From: Acanthosepion lycidas
Taxonomy: Eukaryota > Mollusca > Cephalopoda > Sepiida > Sepiidae
DNA length: 64,000 nt
NCBI GenBank assembly: GCA_963932145.1
Contig: CAWVQA010000092.1
Span: 372,001 to 436,000 of the forward strand
Direction of reading: 5' to 3'
The notes below the pieces were generated by a model. That model saw only the letters and a list, made by a program, of their open reading frames with translations, ran no database searches and was not told where the DNA came from. The translations under genes were made by a program, and so were the position numbers. This document shows, in pieces, positions 63,877 to 64,000 of the stretch. How positions within the stretch are numbered: the stretch's first letter is position 1; every line of letters begins with the position of its first letter.

Positions 63877-64000
63877 TTGCCTTCAAATTCATACCGTGAT
63901 CGTAGCATGCATGGACTCGTCTCATATGACTGGGATTTCCATGAAAAAGATTGTGGGCACAAAATGGGTGATCACTGTACATTTCTCTTCTGTTTCCCAT
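63877..64000 (+). repeat. Partial monomer at right edge
   Basis: This covers the first 124 bases of a monomer of the GCATGCATGG/ACTCGTCTC/AAAATGGGTG type, like 63476-63676 two monomers earlier. The array continues beyond the window. Confidence 0.96.

Larger units (their letters stand above)
1..64000 (+). repeat. Satellite DNA array, 201-bp monomer, about 319 copies
   Basis: The same 201-bp unit recurs head to tail from the first base to the last, always in one orientation, with no interruption by other sequence. I count 317 complete monomers plus a partial one at each edge. Most neighbours differ at only a few positions, and distant copies of the same HOR differ at almost none. There is no inversion, no transposon insertion and no unique spacer. 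Base composition is about 37% G+C. A unit slightly above 200 bp, in-register variation and HOR structure are typical of centromeric or pericentromeric satellites, but location is an inference because no flanking DNA is present. I do not recognise the family. Confidence 0.99.
59861..64000 (+). repeat. Domain F: 5-monomer HOR region at the right edge, no genes
   Basis: Domain-E markers stop at 59.86 kb. New ones are CCATGTAAAAGATTG, GACTCGGCTC with GTGGACAC, ATACCTTGATCG with GTGAGCAC and CCCATAAGTATT, GCATGCCCGG, CTTCGTCAATTT, and altered ends CTATGATCTGC and CTATATCTGGAAAAAAATC. A few TTTCACTTCTG copies (60062, 60665) recall domain B. Confidence 0.85.

Noticed and set aside
1-64000. CRISPR array
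   Set aside because: The whole 201-bp unit is repeated. There are no unique spacers between short repeats, and the composition and HOR structure are those of satellite DNA.
1-64000. 5S rDNA cluster or rDNA spacer repeat
   Set aside because: The length is near that of some 5S units, but no 5S internal promoter or rRNA-like segment is present in the monomer.
1-64000. CENP-B box
   Set aside because: No TTCG followed at the right spacing by CGGG occurs on either strand. The GCATGCCCGG variant at 61469 and 62473 only shares part of it.
1-64000. Embedded transposon, telomeric repeats, retroelement ends or a unique-sequence island
   Set aside because: The monomer register is unbroken from start to end, and the length bookkeeping leaves no room for any insertion.

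Overview
The whole 64 kb window is one uninterrupted tandem satellite array. I see no gene, RNA gene, transposon or unique-sequence spacer anywhere in it. The monomer is 201 bp and about 37% G+C. All copies lie in the same orientation: a partial copy at 1-185, 317 complete copies, and a partial copy at 63877-64000. The length bookkeeping closes exactly. Of the 317 complete copies, 297 are 201 bp, and the other 20 are short by a total of 26 bases. No net insertion occurs in any copy.

Organism: a long head-to-tail array of near-identical, roughly nucleosome-sized AT-rich monomers with higher-order repeat (HOR) structure points to eukaryotic heterochromatin, such as centromeric, pericentromeric or subtelomeric DNA. 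I do not recognise this satellite family and cannot name the species. The array runs off both ends of the window, so its true length and flanks are unknown.

Layout, using subfamily marker bases (monomer position 1 is the first T of the TTG after the A-tract): domain A, 1-7019, has 9- and 10-monomer HORs. Domain B, 7020-25297, has 7-, 5- and 4-monomer HORs, and seven copies of a 200-bp marker monomer. Domain C, 25298-36550, has 4-, 9- and 10-monomer HORs and introduces the GTAGTATG, CGAAGC and CACACGG variants. Domain D, 36551-43181, has an apparently perfect 6-monomer duplication inside a separated 8-monomer duplication. Domain E, 43182-59860, holds a very large HOR of about 33 monomers in two rearranged copies, one reduced to 31 and one expanded to 46. 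Domain F, 59861-64000, has a 5-monomer HOR and a drifting A-tract junction.

There are no genes to integrate into a pathway. The content is the recombination history: unequal crossovers in register, chimeric monomers at the joints, and local amplification waves that give each domain its own variant set. Every repeated short reading frame is a by-product of 201 being divisible by three (67 codons). All identity statements come from reading by eye, not from a computed alignment.
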